Shown: piece after piece, positions 9,039 to 17,694 of the stretch
Layout of the letters: every line of letters begins with the position of its first letter
Position numbering within the stretch: position 1 is the stretch's first letter
Assembly (NCBI GenBank): GCA_964618415.1
Contig: CAZUAT010000004.1
Coordinates: 8,787 to 72,786 of the forward strand
DNA from: JACTMI01 sp964618415
Lineage (GTDB): Bacteria > Acidobacteriota > Thermoanaerobaculia > Multivoradales > JAGPDF01
Reading direction: 5' to 3'
Length of the DNA stretch: 64,000 nt
The notes under the pieces: generated by a model
Seen by the model: only the letters and a program-made list of their open reading frames with translations
Database searches by the model: none
Told to the model about the DNA's origin: nothing
Program-made: the position numbers and the translations under genes

Positions 9039-10997
9039 GTGAAACGAACTCCCACGACCCTGCTCGTCGCCGGCCTCGCGCTGGCACTCGTATTCGTCTC
9101 GGCGCTCGCCTGCCGTTCGCGCGGCGGCGCCGTGGCCGGCAGCTCGGCCGGCATCCAGCAGCTGATGGCGGACCGCAACCTGACCGAGGAGAACGTCGTC
9201 GCGGCGCTCAAGACGTACACGCCGTCAGGCGTCAAGGACGAGTACTACATCTTTGCCTCCGGCGGCCACAGCGGCCAGGTGCTGGTCATCGGCGTGCCGA
9301 GCATGCGCATCCTCAAGGTGATCGCCGTCTTCACCCCGGAGCCGTGGCAGGGCTACGGCTACGGCGACCAGAGCACCACCCTGCTGCGCTCGGGTGACCG
9401 GGACGGCATGCAGCTGAACTGGGCCGACACGCACCACCCGGCGCTCTCCGAGACGGCCGGCGACTACGACGGTCAGTTCCTGTTCATCAACGACAAGGCC
9501 AACGCCCGCGTGGCGGTGATCAGCCTGCACGACTTCACCACCAAGCAGATCGTCTACAGCGATCTGATCCGCAACGACCACGGAGCGACCTTCGTCACCC
9601 CCAACAGCGAGTACGTCATCGAGGGCGGCCAGTATCCAGCTCCCCTCGGCGGCCGCTTCGAACCGATCGAGCGCTACAAGGAGGTCTACCGCGGTGCGGT
9701 GATCTTCTGGAAGTTCGACCGCGAGAAGGGTCGCATCGTGCCCGAGCAGTCGTTTGCCATGGAGCTGCCGCCGTACATGCAGGATCTGGCCGATGCCGGC
9801 AAGCTGGCGAGCGACGGCTGGGTGTTCATCAACAGCTTCAACACCGAGATGTCGTACGGCGGCAACCTCGAGGGCAATCCGCCGCTCGAGTCGGGCGCCT
9901 CACAGAACGACATGGACTACCTGCACGTCATCAACTGGCGCAAGGCGGAGAAGGTGGTGCAGGACGGCAAGTTCGAGACCATCGCCGGCACGCGGGTGAT
10001 CCGGCTGCAGACGGCCATCGACGAAGGGCTGCTCCACCTGATCGGTGAGCCCAAGAGCCCGCACGGCGTCGACGTGACGCCCGACGGGCGCGAGCTGGTC
10101 ATCTCCGGCAAACTCGACACCCACGCCACCGTCTACAGCTTCGACAAGATCACCAGCCTGATCGACGCGCGCACCTACGCCGGTCACGACGACTACGGCG
10201 TGCCGATCCTGCCGTTCGAACAGTCGATCCGCGGCCAGGTCGAGATCGGCCTCGGTCCGCTCCACACCCAGTTCGATCCCGACGGCAACGCGTACACCTC
10301 GGTGTTCATCGAGTCGGCGGCTGCCAAGTGGTCGCTCAAGGACCTCCAGCTGATCGAGAAGATCCCGGTCCACTACAACATCGGCCACATCCTCGCCGCC
10401 GAGGGCGACACGGTCAGCCCAGACGGCCGCTACCTGGTGGCGATGAACAAGTGGGCGATCGACCGCTTCGCCGACGTCGGGCCGCTGCTGCCGCAGAACT
10501 TCCAGCTGATCGACCTGACCGGCGAGAAGATGCAGCTGCTCGCCGACCTGCCGATCCCGCTCGGCGAGCCGCACTACGCGCAGATGATCAAGGCCGACAA
10601 GATCAAACCGATCATCGCCTACACGCCGGTGGGCATCAATCCGAGCACCGACGAACTCGACCCGTACCGGGTCGTCGGCGGCGAGGAGGGGATCGAGCGC
10701 AAGGCGGACGGCGTGCACGTGAAGATGACCGCAGTGCGCAGCCACTTCACCCCCGACACCATCCGCGTGCGCAAGGGCGAGACGGTTCACCTGCACATCA
10801 CCAACGTCGAACAGGCGCACGATGCGACCCACGGGTTCTCGATCGCCTCGTACAACATCAACGTCAGTCTCGAACCGGGTGAGCACGCCAACGTCACCTT
10901 CAAGGCCGACAAGGAGGGAGTCTTCCCGCTCTACTGCACCGAGTTCTGCTCGGCCCTGCACCTGGAGATGGCCGGCTACCTCCTCGTGGAGCCTTGA
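9039..10997 (+). CDS. nosZ: Nitrous-oxide reductase, clade II (Sec-exported)
   Basis: 652 residues from a GTG with AGGAG 7 bases upstream. It reduces N2O to N2 in the periplasm with the copper centres CuZ and CuA. Seven CuZ histidines are visible in order: DTHHP (two), NDHGATF, SPHGVDV, PLHTQFD, NIGHILA and EPHYAQ. CuA ligands are in the C-terminal cupredoxin: CTEFCSALHLEM (Cys633, Cys637, His641, Met644). The N-terminus is a short Sec signal (VAGLALALVFVSALA) with no twin-arginine, the hallmark of clade II. A Cys directly after ALA is a poor lipobox, so lipidation is doubtful. The nosD start codon overlaps its stop. Confidence 0.97.
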   Translation: MKRTPTTLLVAGLALALVFVSALACRSRGGAVAGSSAGIQQLMADRNLTEENVVAALKTYTPSGVKDEYYIFASGGHSGQVLVIGVPSMRILKVIAVFTPEPWQGYGYGDQSTTLLRSGDRDGMQLNWADTHHPALSETAGDYDGQFLFINDKANARVAVISLHDFTTKQIVYSDLIRNDHGATFVTPNSEYVIEGGQYPAPLGGRFEPIERYKEVYRGAVIFWKFDREKGRIVPEQSFAMELPPYMQDLADAGKLASDGWVFINSFNTEMSYGGNLEGNPPLESGASQNDMDYLHVINWRKAEKVVQDGKFETIAGTRVIRLQTAIDEGLLHLIGEPKSPHGVDVTPDGRELVISGKLDTHATVYSFDKITSLIDARTYAGHDDYGVPILPFEQSIRGQVEIGLGPLHTQFDPDGNAYTSVFIESAAAKWSLKDLQLIEKIPVHYNIGHILAAEGDTVSPDGRYLVAMNKWAIDRFADVGPLLPQNFQLIDLTGEKMQLLADLPIPLGEPHYAQMIKADKIKPIIAYTPVGINPSTDELDPYRVVGGEEGIERKADGVHVKMTAVRSHFTPDTIRVRKGETVHLHITNVEQAHDATHGFSIASYNINVSLEPGEHANVTFKADKEGVFPLYCTEFCSALHLEMAGYLLVEP

Positions 10998-12406
10998 GCC
11001 GGCACGACCGGCTCCGGTTCACGCCGGGCGGCGCCAGTGGCGTCGCCCGGCCCCGCCGTTCCATCTGGCGCGGCGCCGCCCCGCTGCTGGCCGGCCTGGC
11101 GCTCGGCGCGGCCCTGCTGGCCGGCTGCAGCGCCTCGGCTCCCCCGCTGCCGGCCGTGCCGCTCGCCGGCCCGGCCCTGCCGCACCCCGATCGCCCGGCC
11201 GACTGTCGCCCGCTCGCCCCGGGCAGCGACCTGGCGGGGCGGCTCGCCGGCGCTCCGGCGGGCAGCGCCTTCTGCCTCGAGCCCGGCATCCACCGCGGCC
11301 CGCTCACCCTCGGCGCCGGCATCACCGTGTGGGGTCCGCGCGACGCGGTGGTGCTCAGCTCGGGCGAGGGCGATACCGTCACCCTGGCCGGCCCCGACGC
11401 GGCGCTGCTGGGGATCACCGTGCGCGGCAGCGGCCAGCGCTTCGACCGCCAGGAGGCGGCCATCCACGCCCTGGCGGCCGACCGGGCGACCATCCGCGGC
11501 GTGCGCGTCGAGGAGGCGCTGTTCGGCGTCATCGTCGAGAAGTCGACCGGTGTCGAGATCGCCGACAACGAGATCCTGGGCGGGCACCGCGAGCAGATCG
11601 GCCTGCGCGGCGACTCGATCCGGGTCTGGGAGACGCGCGATTCGCGAATCACGGGCAACCGCGTGATCGGGGCGCGTGACATCGTGATCTGGTACTCGTC
11701 GGGCAACGAGGTGACCGGCAACGAAGTGATCGACGGCCGCTACGGGACGCACTTCATGTACAGCCACGGCAACCGCGTAGCCGACAACCGCTACGTCGGC
11801 AACGTGGTCGGCATCTTCGCCATGTACTCGCGCGACCTCGAGATCGCGGGCAATCTGCTCGCCGCCTCGGCCGGCGCCGCCGGCATCGGGCTCGGACTCA
11901 AGGAGTCGAGTCGCGTGCAGGTGACCGGCAACGTCTTCGTTCGCAACACGATGGGGCTCTACTTCGACAACTCGCCGTTCGAGCCCGGGTCGACCAACGA
12001 GATCCGCGGCAACGCCGTCCGGCTGTGCGACGTCGGAGTGGGATTCCACTCCTCGACCGAGGACAACCGGTTCTTCGCCAACAGCCTGCGCGGCAATGCG
12101 GTCCAGGTGCGCGTGGACGGCGGCGGCGACGCGACCGGCAACCAGTGGCGCGGCAACGACTTCGACGACTACGCCGGATACGATCTCGACGACGACGGGG
12201 TGGGCGACATCGCCTACGAGCTGCGCTCGTTCAGCGACTCACTGCGCGCCGCCCATCCGCAGCTCGACTACCTGCGCGGCTCGCCGTCGCTCTTCCTGGT
12301 CGACGCGGCGAGCCGGCTGCTTCCGATCCGGCGGCCGCAGGCGGTGCTGGTCGATCCGGTGCCGCAGGCCGGCCGGCTGCGCGCGGGAGGTGACGTTGCG
12401 CATTGA
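10994..12406 (+). CDS. nosD: NosD, periplasmic copper-site maturation beta-helix protein
   Basis: 470 residues starting at a TTG that overlaps the nosZ TGA (TTGA). The signal sequence ends in the lipobox LAGC, so this NosD appears membrane-tethered, unlike soluble proteobacterial forms. The body is a right-handed beta-helix of the NosD/CASH type with the recurrent GN.. turns: ITGNRVIGARDIVIWYSSGN, YGTHFMYSHGN and GIFAMYSRDLEIAGNLL. NosD works with the NosFY ABC transporter to supply sulfur and/or copper for CuZ assembly. Overlap on both sides indicates coupled translation. Confidence 0.93.
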   Translation: MSRHDRLRFTPGGASGVARPRRSIWRGAAPLLAGLALGAALLAGCSASAPPLPAVPLAGPALPHPDRPADCRPLAPGSDLAGRLAGAPAGSAFCLEPGIHRGPLTLGAGITVWGPRDAVVLSSGEGDTVTLAGPDAALLGITVRGSGQRFDRQEAAIHALAADRATIRGVRVEEALFGVIVEKSTGVEIADNEILGGHREQIGLRGDSIRVWETRDSRITGNRVIGARDIVIWYSSGNEVTGNEVIDGRYGTHFMYSHGNRVADNRYVGNVVGIFAMYSRDLEIAGNLLAASAGAAGIGLGLKESSRVQVTGNVFVRNTMGLYFDNSPFEPGSTNEIRGNAVRLCDVGVGFHSSTEDNRFFANSLRGNAVQVRVDGGGDATGNQWRGNDFDDYAGYDLDDDGVGDIAYELRSFSDSLRAAHPQLDYLRGSPSLFLVDAASRLLPIRRPQAVLVDPVPQAGRLRAGGDVAH

Positions 12407-13310
12407 GACCCGCGCCCTGGCGCGCAGCTTCGGCCCCACGCGGGCGCTCGGCGGCATCGATCTCGACCTGCCGGCGGGCCTGCGCATCGGCCTGGTCGGT
12501 CCCAACGGGTCGGGCAAGTCGACCCTGCTGCGGGTCCTGCTCGGGCTGCTCGACCACGAGGGCGAGGTGCGCATCGGCGGACTCGACCCGCGCCGGGAGC
12601 GGGTGCAGCTCGCCGGCCGGCTCGCCCATGTGCCGCAGGCGGCGCCGGCGCTCGCCGTCCCGGTCGATCAGCTGGTGGCCACCGTCGAACAGCTCCGGGC
12701 CCGCCGCATGCCCGAACTGGCGGAGCGCTGCCGCGCCCTCGGCCTGCCGTGGGAGAGGCTGCCGTCGCTGCCGTTCCGGAGCCTGTCGGGCGGCATGAAG
12801 CAGAAGCTGCTGGTGGCGCTCGCCCTCGAGTCCGGGGCCGACCTGATCGTGCTCGACGAGCCGACCGCCAGCCTCGACGCGGCCTCGCGGGAGACCTTCT
12901 TCCGGATGTTCGGGCAGCTGCCCGAGACCACCACCTCGATCCTCTGCTCGCACCGCCTCGACGAGATGCGCCACCTGGTCGACCACATCATCAGCCTCGA
13001 GGAGGGGACGGTCCGTTACGAGGGCCCGGCCGCCAGCTACCTGCGCAGCCGTGCCCTGTCGGTCATCGAGGCGCGCCAGCGCAACGGCGATGCCGCGGCC
13101 TGGCTCACCGGGCTCGGCTTCGCGGCCGGGCACGGCGGCTGGTGGCGGCGCACCGTCGACCAGGGCGACAAGCTCGCCCTGCTGCCCGAGTTGGCGGCCG
13201 AGCTGGGCGGCAGACTGGAGAACCTGCACGTGCGCGACCTCGAGTCGATCGTCGTCGAACCGACCGGCGCCGACGCCGCGCTGGCGAGCGCCGAGGGGAC
13301 CGTCTCGTGA
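12396..13310 (+). CDS. nosF: NosF, ATPase of the Nos ABC transporter
   Basis: 304 residues from a TTG at 12396 preceded 5 bases upstream by GGGAGG; a GTG two codons earlier would place the start on that site. It overlaps nosD by 11 bases. GPNGSGKST is Walker A, LSGGMKQKL the ABC signature, and LIVLDEPTAS Walker B, followed by the switch His in CSHRLDEM. The C-terminal ~90 residues extend beyond the ABC fold, as in other NosF. It pairs with NosY to energise delivery of a sulfur or copper species through NosD to NosZ. Confidence 0.93.
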   Translation: MRIETRALARSFGPTRALGGIDLDLPAGLRIGLVGPNGSGKSTLLRVLLGLLDHEGEVRIGGLDPRRERVQLAGRLAHVPQAAPALAVPVDQLVATVEQLRARRMPELAERCRALGLPWERLPSLPFRSLSGGMKQKLLVALALESGADLIVLDEPTASLDAASRETFFRMFGQLPETTTSILCSHRLDEMRHLVDHIISLEEGTVRYEGPAASYLRSRALSVIEARQRNGDAAAWLTGLGFAAGHGGWWRRTVDQGDKLALLPELAAELGGRLENLHVRDLESIVVEPTGADAALASAEGTVS

Positions 13311-13765
13311 ACCGGCTGGCCGGCGCCGCCCTCGGCATCGCCCTCGCCGGCGCTCTGATCGCGCTGGTGCTCTACCAGCTCGAGCGGCCACCGGCCGGCC
13401 CGGTCGAGCCGGTCTGGGACCTGCAGGCCTGCGCGCACTGCCGCATGCACCTGACCGAGCGCGGCTTCGCCGCCCAGGCCCACGAGGCCGACGGCACGGT
13501 GCACTACTTTGACGACCCGGGCTGCCTGTTTGCCTGGCAGCGCGCCGGCGGCGAGGCGGCGACGGTCTGGTTCCATCACTCTCACGAGCCGCGCTGGCTG
13601 GCCGCCGACGAGGTCGCCTTCGTGCCGGCTGGTGCCTCGCCGATGGGCTTCGGGCTGGCGGCGGTCGATCGCGGCGCGTCGCCCGCGATGACCGTCGCCG
13701 AGGCGCAGGCGCACTTGGCAGCGGCGGCAGCGGCGGCGGCAGGAGGCGGCGATGCGACGCACTGA
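13307..13765 (+). CDS. nosL: NosL copper chaperone, membrane-anchored
   Basis: 152 residues; GTG start overlapping the nosF stop (GTGA). NosL delivers Cu(I) to NosZ in the periplasm. QACAHCRMHLTERGFAAQ (Cys42, Cys45, Met47) and FDDPGCLFAW are the diagnostic motifs. Most NosL are lipoproteins; this one has an uncleaved-looking N-terminal hydrophobic helix (~5-23) and no lipobox Cys, so it is probably tethered by a transmembrane anchor. The C-terminus ends in a run of nine Ala interrupted only lightly, then overlaps nosY by 14 bases. Confidence 0.92.
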   Translation: MNRLAGAALGIALAGALIALVLYQLERPPAGPVEPVWDLQACAHCRMHLTERGFAAQAHEADGTVHYFDDPGCLFAWQRAGGEAATVWFHHSHEPRWLAADEVAFVPAGASPMGFGLAAVDRGASPAMTVAEAQAHLAAAAAAAAGGGDATH

Positions 13766-14588
13766 GCTGCGGGCGCTTGCCCGGCTCGACCTGCACGAGG
13801 TCCTGCGCTCGCGCTGGCCGCTGGTGGTCGTGCTGCTCTACGGCGCGCTGGCGGCGCTGCTCGCCTTCGCCGCGATGCGCGAGTCGAACGTCCTCGGCTT
13901 CACCGGCACCGGGCGGGTGCTGCTCGCCTTCGCCCACGGCCTGCTCGTCCTGCTGCCGCTGCTCGCCCTCTCGGCCACCGGCCAGACCCTCAACCGGGCG
14001 CGCGAAGAGGGGGCACTCGAGCTGCTGTTCGGCCACCCGGTCTCGCCGGCCGGCTACTACACCGCCGTCTCGCTGGTCCGCTTCGCCCTGCTGCTCGTCC
14101 CGCTCGCGGCCCTGCTGCTGCTGCTGCCGATGCTGACCTGGGCGGCCTTCGGCGACCCGGTGCCATGGTCGTACCTGCTGCGTTCGCTGGCGGTCGGCGC
14201 GGCGCTGCTGGTGACGTTCGTCGGCGTCGGCATGGCGGTGTCGGCGTACGTCCAGCACTCGGGCCGGGCGGCCATCCTCGGCCTGCTGATCTGGGCAAGC
14301 GCGGTGGCCCTGGTCGACTTCGCCCTCATCGCCGTGCTGCTGCAGTGGCGCCTGCACGCCGGCACCGCGTTCTTTCTCGCCGGGCTCAACCCGGTCCAGT
14401 GCGCCCGCATGGCACTCATCTCGGGCCAGGACCCGGAACTGTCGACCTTCGGGCCGGTCGGCTTCTTCCTCGCCCACCAGCTCGGCGCCCGCGGGCTGCT
14501 CGCGCTCGGGCTCGCCTGGCCCACCGCCGCCGGCCTGCTCGCCTGGTGGCTCGGCCTGCGGCGGTTCCGCCGCGGAGACCTGGTCTGA
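13752..14588 (+). CDS. nosY: NosY, ABC-2 permease of the Nos transporter
   Basis: 278 residues with about six hydrophobic helices, starting at an ATG inside the end of nosL. The N-terminal LARLDLHEVLRSRWPLVVVL and the segment REEGALELLFGHPVSPAGYY are typical of ABC-2 permeases of the NosY type, as is the central Gly-rich helix GVGMAVSAYVQHSGRAAIL. Forms the membrane part of NosFY. The nosD-F-L-Y order with overlaps at every junction shows a single coupled unit. Confidence 0.92.
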   Translation: MRRTELRALARLDLHEVLRSRWPLVVVLLYGALAALLAFAAMRESNVLGFTGTGRVLLAFAHGLLVLLPLLALSATGQTLNRAREEGALELLFGHPVSPAGYYTAVSLVRFALLLVPLAALLLLLPMLTWAAFGDPVPWSYLLRSLAVGAALLVTFVGVGMAVSAYVQHSGRAAILGLLIWASAVALVDFALIAVLLQWRLHAGTAFFLAGLNPVQCARMALISGQDPELSTFGPVGFFLAHQLGARGLLALGLAWPTAAGLLAWWLGLRRFRRGDLV

Positions 14589-14643
14589 TGCCCGGCGTTC
14601 GCCGCGCCGGCCGCCCGTATCGTCGCTCAACGGAGGCTGCCCC

Positions 14644-15288
14644 GTGAAACATGCTCTCGACAAGTTCTACCTGTTCGTCCAGACCCCCCTGCGTCTGCGC
14701 TCCCGCCTGCTGCTGGCGCTGCTCGTCGTGCCGCTGCTGCTCGCCTTCACCGCGCCACTGTGGAACATCTCGATGAAGGCGCCGCAGTACCCGAACGGCC
14801 TCGGGCTCGACATCTACGCGCACAAGGTCGAGGGCGGGCGCGACGGAGCCGACATCCAGGAGATCAACACGCTCAACCATTACATCGGCATGTCGCCGAT
14901 CGACCGCGCGGCGCTCTCCGATCTCGATTGGATCCCGTTCGCGCTCGGCATCCTGGTGATCCTCACGCTGCGGGTCGCGGCGATCGGCAACGTCAGCGCG
15001 CTGATCGACCTCGCGGTGATGACGTTCTACTTCTCGCTCTTCTCGCTGGGGCGGTTCGTCTACCGGCTCTATGTGCTCGGGCACAACCTCGACCCGAAGG
15101 CGCCGGTGACCGTCGAGCCGTTCATGCCGGCGGTCTTCGGCACCAAGCAGATCGCCAATTTCACGGTGACCAGCCTGCCGCGGCTGGCGACCGTCTACAT
15201 GGCGATCTTCGCGCTGGGAGTGGCGGGCCTCACCATCTGGCATCTGTGGACCGGCCGCCGGGAGGCGCGCCGGCAGGCTGGCGCCTAG
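14644..15288 (+). CDS. Conserved nos-cluster integral membrane protein
   Basis: 214 residues from a GTG with GGAGG at 14632-14636, 55 bases after nosY and on the same strand. Predicted topology: TM ~22-42, a large periplasmic loop (~43-98), then TMs at ~97-116, ~118-140 and ~185-205. The loop carries APQYPNGLGLDIYAH and INTLNHYIGM, which I recall as recurring in unnamed membrane proteins beside nosZ in other clade II organisms; I could not verify this. It is not obviously NosB, NosG or NosH. A role in copper handling or in electron transfer to NosZ is inferred only from position. Confidence 0.6.
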   Translation: MKHALDKFYLFVQTPLRLRSRLLLALLVVPLLLAFTAPLWNISMKAPQYPNGLGLDIYAHKVEGGRDGADIQEINTLNHYIGMSPIDRAALSDLDWIPFALGILVILTLRVAAIGNVSALIDLAVMTFYFSLFSLGRFVYRLYVLGHNLDPKAPVTVEPFMPAVFGTKQIANFTVTSLPRLATVYMAIFALGVAGLTIWHLWTGRREARRQAGA

Positions 15289-15291
15289 GCG

Positions 15292-16533
15292 TCAGACCGC
15301 GCCGCGCTCGCGGCAGACGGCGAGGATCTCGGCCTCGTCGAGGGTGGTCGGCGCCGCCTTGCAGCGCTCGAACAGCTCGCGAACCAGCTCGGGGGCCGCG
15401 GCGATGCCGCGCACCTGCAGCCAGTACTGGACGTTGGCCTGGCCGCTCATCGGGCCGAGCTCGACCTCCTGCTGGCGCCCCACCATCGCCGCCGGAATCC
15501 CGGAGTAGATCCGGTCGGCCAGCCACGCGTCGCCCTTGGCGCGCGCCTTGAGGATGGCCGCGGCGTGGACGCCGGTCTGAGTCCGGAAGGCGTCGCGCCC
15601 GACCACCGGATACTGATCCGGGATCGGCACGCCGGTGGCCTGCGAGACCAGTTCGCACAGGCGCGCCAGCGGCTCGACGTTGCGCCGGCTCCAGCCCATC
15701 AGCTCGAAGTTGACCAGCAGCTGGTCGAGGGCGCAGTTGCCGACCCGCTCGCCGATGCCGAGCACGGTGCCGTGGATCCGGTCCGCTCCGGCCTCGGCGG
15801 CAGCGATCGCATTGGCCACCCCCAGCCCGCGGTCGTTGTGGCCGTGCCAGTCGATCGCCACCTGCTCGCCGCTGCCGTCGACCACGCCGCGCAGGAAGCC
15901 GACCAGCGCGCGGGTGCCCGCCGGCGTGGCATGGCCGACCGTGTCGGCGATGCAGATCCGACGCGCGCCCGCCTCGACGGCGGTCAGGTAGAGCGCCCGC
16001 AGGTCGTCGGGACGCGCCCGCGTCGTGTCTTCGGTGACGAACATGACCGGCAGCCCTTCGCGGGCCGCGAAGCCGACCGCGTCGCGCACCAGCCCCAGCA
16101 GCCGCGGCAGATCCCAGCCCTCGGCGTACTGGCGGATCGGCGACGAGCCGAGGAAGCAGGCGGCCTCGATGGCGATGCCGGCCTGCTGCGAGATCTCGAC
16201 GATCGGCCGGATGTCGGCCTCGAGCGTCCGGGCGGCGCAGTTGGGCGAGATCGCCAGGCCGGCCGAGACGATCTCCTGCGCCAGGCGCCGCACGTCGCGC
16301 TGGACGTGCGGGCCGGCACCGGGCAGGCCGATGTCGAGCGCGTCGATGCCGAGGCCGGCGAGCAGGTGCAGGATCTCGAGCTTCTGCTCGATCGACGGCG
16401 TGCGCACCGACGGCGACTGCAGGCCGTCGCGCAGCGTCTCGTCATTGAGTTCGACGCGGGGCCGCAGCGGCCGCGGCGTGCCGCCCGCCAGGTTCCAGTC
16501 GTGGATCAGTTCGGACTCGGCAGGTGTCGTCAT
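15292..16533 (-). CDS. LeuA-family acyl-CoA/2-oxoacid condensing enzyme without regulatory domain
   Basis: 413 residues. DETLRDGLQSPSV is the metal-binding HMGL/DRE-TIM motif, DWHGHNDRGLGVANA the second metal site (HxH), and GIGERVGNCALDQLL the substrate loop of 2-isopropylmalate and homocitrate synthases. The protein stops soon after the catalytic and subdomain regions, so the ~120-residue LeuA allosteric dimer domain is absent and leucine feedback is unlikely. The adjacent, co-directional LeuB-like gene (22-base gap) supports 2-isopropylmalate synthase; homocitrate, citramalate or Re-citrate synthase activity cannot be excluded. No leuCD is present here. Confidence 0.75.
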   Translation of the reverse strand: MTTPAESELIHDWNLAGGTPRPLRPRVELNDETLRDGLQSPSVRTPSIEQKLEILHLLAGLGIDALDIGLPGAGPHVQRDVRRLAQEIVSAGLAISPNCAARTLEADIRPIVEISQQAGIAIEAACFLGSSPIRQYAEGWDLPRLLGLVRDAVGFAAREGLPVMFVTEDTTRARPDDLRALYLTAVEAGARRICIADTVGHATPAGTRALVGFLRGVVDGSGEQVAIDWHGHNDRGLGVANAIAAAEAGADRIHGTVLGIGERVGNCALDQLLVNFELMGWSRRNVEPLARLCELVSQATGVPIPDQYPVVGRDAFRTQTGVHAAAILKARAKGDAWLADRIYSGIPAAMVGRQQEVELGPMSGQANVQYWLQVRGIAAAPELVRELFERCKAAPTTLDEAEILAVCRERGAV

Positions 16534-16555
16534 CGCGCGCGCACTCCTGGCAGGC

Positions 16556-17677
16556 TCACGGTGCGGCGACCGCGGCGCCGGCCACGGCGCGGGCCAGCAG
16601 GTCGCCCACCTCGGACGTCGAACGAGCGCCGCCGATATCCGGCGTCGTGTCGCCGGCGCGGATCGCCGCCGCCACCGCGGCCTCGACCGCCGCGGCCGGC
16701 GCGGTGTGCCCGAGGTCGTCGAGCATCAGCGCCACTGACAGCACAGCGCCCATCGGGTTGGCCTTGCCGGTGCCGGCGTACTTGGGCGCCGAGCCGTGGA
16801 CCGGCTCGAACATCGACACCCGCCCCGGGTGCAGATTGGCCGACCCGGCCACGCCCAGCCCGCCCTGCAGGGCGGCTCCGAGGTCGGTCAGGATGTCGCC
16901 GAACATGTTGTTGGTGACGATCACCTCGAACTGCTCGGGGCTGCGGATCAGCTGCATGCACAGCGCGTCGACGAACATGTGCGACGCCTCGATCCCCGGA
17001 TACTCCGCGGCAACCTCGAAGAAGACGCGCTGCCAGAGGTCGTGGGCGTAGCGCATGACGTTCGACTTGTCGGACATCAGCACCCTGGTGCGGCCGTTGG
17101 CGCGCGCCCACTCGAAGGCGACCCGGATGATCCGCTCGACACCCTTGCGCGTGTGCACCTCTTCCTGCACCGCCACCTCGTCGGGCGTCCCCTTCTTGAA
17201 GTTGCCGCCCATGCCGACGTAGGCGCCCTCCGTGTTCTCGCGGAAGACGACGAAGTCGACATCTTTCTCGGTCTTGCCGGCCAGCGGGCAGAGCCGCGCG
17301 TCGTAGAGCTTGCAGGGGCGGTAGTTGACGAACAGGTCGAGCTGGAACCGGATGCCGAGCAGGATGTCGGCGGCGTGGCGCATGTCGGGGATGCGCGGAT
17401 CGCCGTAGGCGCCGATCAGGATCGCCGCGAACCGGTTGCGGAACTCGTCCATCTGCCCCGGCGGCAGCGAGACGCCGGTTTCCAGGTAGTGGTCGGCCGA
17501 GTACGGGAAGTGCACCAGCTCGAGCGGCAGCGACCAGCGCTCGGCGGTCGCTTCCAGGACCTTGACCGCCTCGGCGGTGACGTCCCGGCCGATCCCGTCG
17601 CCGGCCAGCACGGCAATCCGCTGCGGGTTCTGCTGCTTCGGGGCGAGGAGAGTCGGAGGGGCGGGGGTCGCGGTCAT
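16556..17677 (-). CDS. 3-isopropylmalate dehydrogenase-like beta-decarboxylating dehydrogenase
   Basis: 373 residues from the ATG at 17677. Belongs to the isocitrate/isopropylmalate dehydrogenase family: AVLAGDGIGRDVT (N-terminal nucleotide region), VFRENTEGAYVG, VTNNMFGDILTDLGA (Mg-binding Asp) and MFEPVHGSAPKYAGTG. The substrate-loop motif reads FVNYRP where leucine enzymes usually have NLRP, and the FRENTEGAYVGMGG stretch also recalls tartrate-type members, so substrate identity is open. It immediately precedes the LeuA-like gene in the same transcript, which favours IPMDH or a 2-oxoacid chain-elongation partner. Confidence 0.8.
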   Translation of the reverse strand: MTATPAPPTLLAPKQQNPQRIAVLAGDGIGRDVTAEAVKVLEATAERWSLPLELVHFPYSADHYLETGVSLPPGQMDEFRNRFAAILIGAYGDPRIPDMRHAADILLGIRFQLDLFVNYRPCKLYDARLCPLAGKTEKDVDFVVFRENTEGAYVGMGGNFKKGTPDEVAVQEEVHTRKGVERIIRVAFEWARANGRTRVLMSDKSNVMRYAHDLWQRVFFEVAAEYPGIEASHMFVDALCMQLIRSPEQFEVIVTNNMFGDILTDLGAALQGGLGVAGSANLHPGRVSMFEPVHGSAPKYAGTGKANPMGAVLSVALMLDDLGHTAPAAAVEAAVAAAIRAGDTTPDIGGARSTSEVGDLLARAVAGAAVAAP

Positions 17678-17694
17678 GTGGGCCGCGAATGCTA

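Noticed and set aside
12231..14663. 810-codon open frame on the minus strand across nosF-nosY
   Set aside because: Arg/Gln-rich shadow of high-GC genes on the plus strand; no domain or start signal.
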